A stretch of DNA of 6,296 bases, taken from CAZXBB01 sp964638815 (GTDB lineage Bacteria > Planctomycetota > Phycisphaerae > Phycisphaerales > SM1A02). Of the stretch, positions 5,282 through 6,296 are shown piece after piece. The notes under the pieces were generated by a model that did no database searches, was not told where the DNA came from, and was given only the letters and a program-made list of their open reading frames with translations. The stretch is taken from NCBI GenBank assembly GCA_964638815.1, contig CAZXBB010000094.1, positions 1 to 6,296 on the forward strand, written 5' to 3'. The translations under genes were made by a program, and so were the position numbers. Within the stretch, counting starts at the first letter, position 1; every line of letters starts with the position of its first letter.

Positions 5282-6296
5282 TCAATCGGCCGGCACGTCC
5301 TCGGCGGACGGCGCGCCGTCCAGCGGTCCGGCGGTCACCCAAAGGATCGCCCGCTGACCGAACTGGAAGTACTCGACGCGCAGGTCGTGCGGCTGATCGT
5401 CGAGGTCGACCTCCACGATGTGGGTGGTCGCATGCTTCTCCGCCCGCACGTAGCCGTCGATCAGCTTCCGGCCGTCCAGCCACAACCGGCCGCCGTCATC
5501 GAAGCTCGACTCGAGGCGGTAGCGCCCCGGCGGCAGTCTTATCTGCGTCGTCGCGTTCACGCCGAAGAGCAGTCCGGCACCCGCCGGACCGAGCAGATCG
5601 ACGCAGGTCTGCTCGAAGCCCAAGGCGCTGAGGCGGCGCTCCTCGTGCGGGCCGACGACGATCGCGTCCTCCGGGTTCGTCGCGTGCGGACGGCGCATCG
5701 CCCGGAACATGTCGAGGGTCCACGGAGACTGCAGCATCCACCCGCCCGCGCGCAGCACCGCGCTGCCGCGCCGCGGGACCTCCGCGTCCAGGCGATACAG
5801 GCCGGGCGCCGGGTCGCCGAGCGCCGCGAGGTCGGTGAAAGGCCCGGCGGCCACGACTTCCTCGCGCGCCCCGTTCCATCGCTTGAGCCAGTAGCGCCCG
5901 CTACTCCAGTCGATCTCATCGGAGCTGAATGACGCCGTCGGTGACGTGGCGAGCGCCCGATTCAGGTGGTGCAGCATGTGCCGGCGCATCGACTCGCTGG
6001 CCCAGACCCGGTGCAGGCGTCCCATCGATTCCGCGCCCGTTCGCCACCACTCCTGTGCCAGCCAGTCGTCGCCGTGGCGGGCGCGCCGGGTCGCCAGAGC
6101 CTTGGCGAACCACGGCTGCGCCTCCGCCTCGCGGCCCGTCTTCGAAAGGATCCAGCCGTGGTAGGTGTACAGGTACGCCAGCCAGTCCCGGTCGGGCTCG
6201 GCGCGCTCCGTCGCTTCGAACTCGCGGCGGTTGAACTCCAGGGCGTCATCGAAGCGCCCCATCCGGAGCAAATCGGTGCGCGACAGGACGCCGAGC
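5282..6296 (-). CDS. TPR / PA14-domain protein, 5' end outside the window
   Basis: The frame is open from the stop at 5282-5284 to the right edge, giving 337 visible C-terminal residues; the start is not in the window. The N-terminal visible part (about 5-75) contains TPR-like amphipathic helices (LLRMGRFDDALEFNRREFEA, then HGWILSKTGREAEAQPWFAKAL). A middle region of about 150 residues is rich in Trp, Arg and Asp and I do not recognise it. Residues about 240-322 look like a PA14-type beta-sandwich: LPPGRYRLESSFDDGGRLWLDG (254-275), then VEVDLDDQPHDLRVEYFQ with a final AILWV strand. PA14 domains usually bind carbohydrate or act in extracellular or envelope proteins. Many planctomycete Ser/Thr kinases carry TPRs C-terminally, so the missing N-terminus could be a kinase, but nothing visible shows that. 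No transmembrane segment is present in the visible part. Confidence 0.85.
   Translation of the reverse strand, partial: LGVLSRTDLLRMGRFDDALEFNRREFEATERAEPDRDWLAYLYTYHGWILSKTGREAEAQPWFAKALATRRARHGDDWLAQEWWRTGAESMGRLHRVWASESMRRHMLHHLNRALATSPTASFSSDEIDWSSGRYWLKRWNGAREEVVAAGPFTDLAALGDPAPGLYRLDAEVPRRGSAVLRAGGWMLQSPWTLDMFRAMRRPHATNPEDAIVVGPHEERRLSALGFEQTCVDLLGPAGAGLLFGVNATTQIRLPPGRYRLESSFDDGGRLWLDGRKLIDGYVRAEKHATTHIVEVDLDDQPHDLRVEYFQFGQRAILWVTAGPLDGAPSAEDVPAD

Noticed and set aside
5010..5483. Upstream extension of the spondin gene to an ATG at 5483
   Set aside because: The added residues are translated repeat, an out-of-frame dockerin remnant and antisense of the TPR/PA14 gene. The signal peptide begins at the ATG at 5009.
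1..6296. tRNA, rRNA, CRISPR array, transposase or phage genes
   Set aside because: Reading both strands I saw no cloverleaf-like or rRNA core sequence, no regularly spaced 25-40 base repeats and no recombinase or phage motifs.

Overview
The window looks like chromosomal DNA of a high-GC planctomycete, most likely of the class Phycisphaerae. Three things point there. Two small membrane proteins carry the CxxC...CxxC zinc-ribbon signature next to hydrophobic segments that is very common in that class. A secreted protein ends in the duplicated CPADLxGDG / DLDGxGxVDxxDLL / WGPC tail (dockerin-like, 'GC-type'). A third protein combines TPR-like helices with a PA14-like domain. The assignment rests on recalled family resemblance, not on a search.

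Layout. Positions 1-146 hold one copy of an intergenic repeat that runs into a short ORF (147-374, +), which looks like the 3' end of a membrane/zinc-ribbon gene. Next is a small three-helix membrane protein with a degenerate zinc ribbon (454-882, +). The 325 bp gap 883-1207 contains a second copy of the repeat, with a 12-bp-stem hairpin inserted and several short palindromes. The largest gene (1208-4150, +) encodes about 980 residues: a polytopic membrane half, a spermidine-synthase-like Rossmann domain and a C-terminal TPR array. It converges, with 19 bp between the stops, on a minus-strand gene (4170-5009) for a secreted Spondin_N-domain protein with the dockerin tail. The 272 bp upstream of that gene (5010-5281) hold an orphan half-dockerin coding fragment and a heptanucleotide array. 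The window ends inside a minus-strand gene (5282 to beyond 6296) for a TPR/PA14 protein whose N-terminus is not visible.

No operon is evident. The two minus-strand genes are separated by 272 bp of repeat and remnant sequence, and the plus-strand genes are also spaced apart. The genes do not form a recognisable pathway. Shared themes are the cell envelope (membrane and secreted proteins) and protein-interaction modules (TPR, dockerin, PA14, spondin). No tRNA, rRNA, CRISPR array, transposase, phage gene or convincing intrinsic terminator was seen. The most unusual parts are the intergenic repeats, the orphan dockerin fragment and the spondin-dockerin architecture. I found no clear new multi-gene system.
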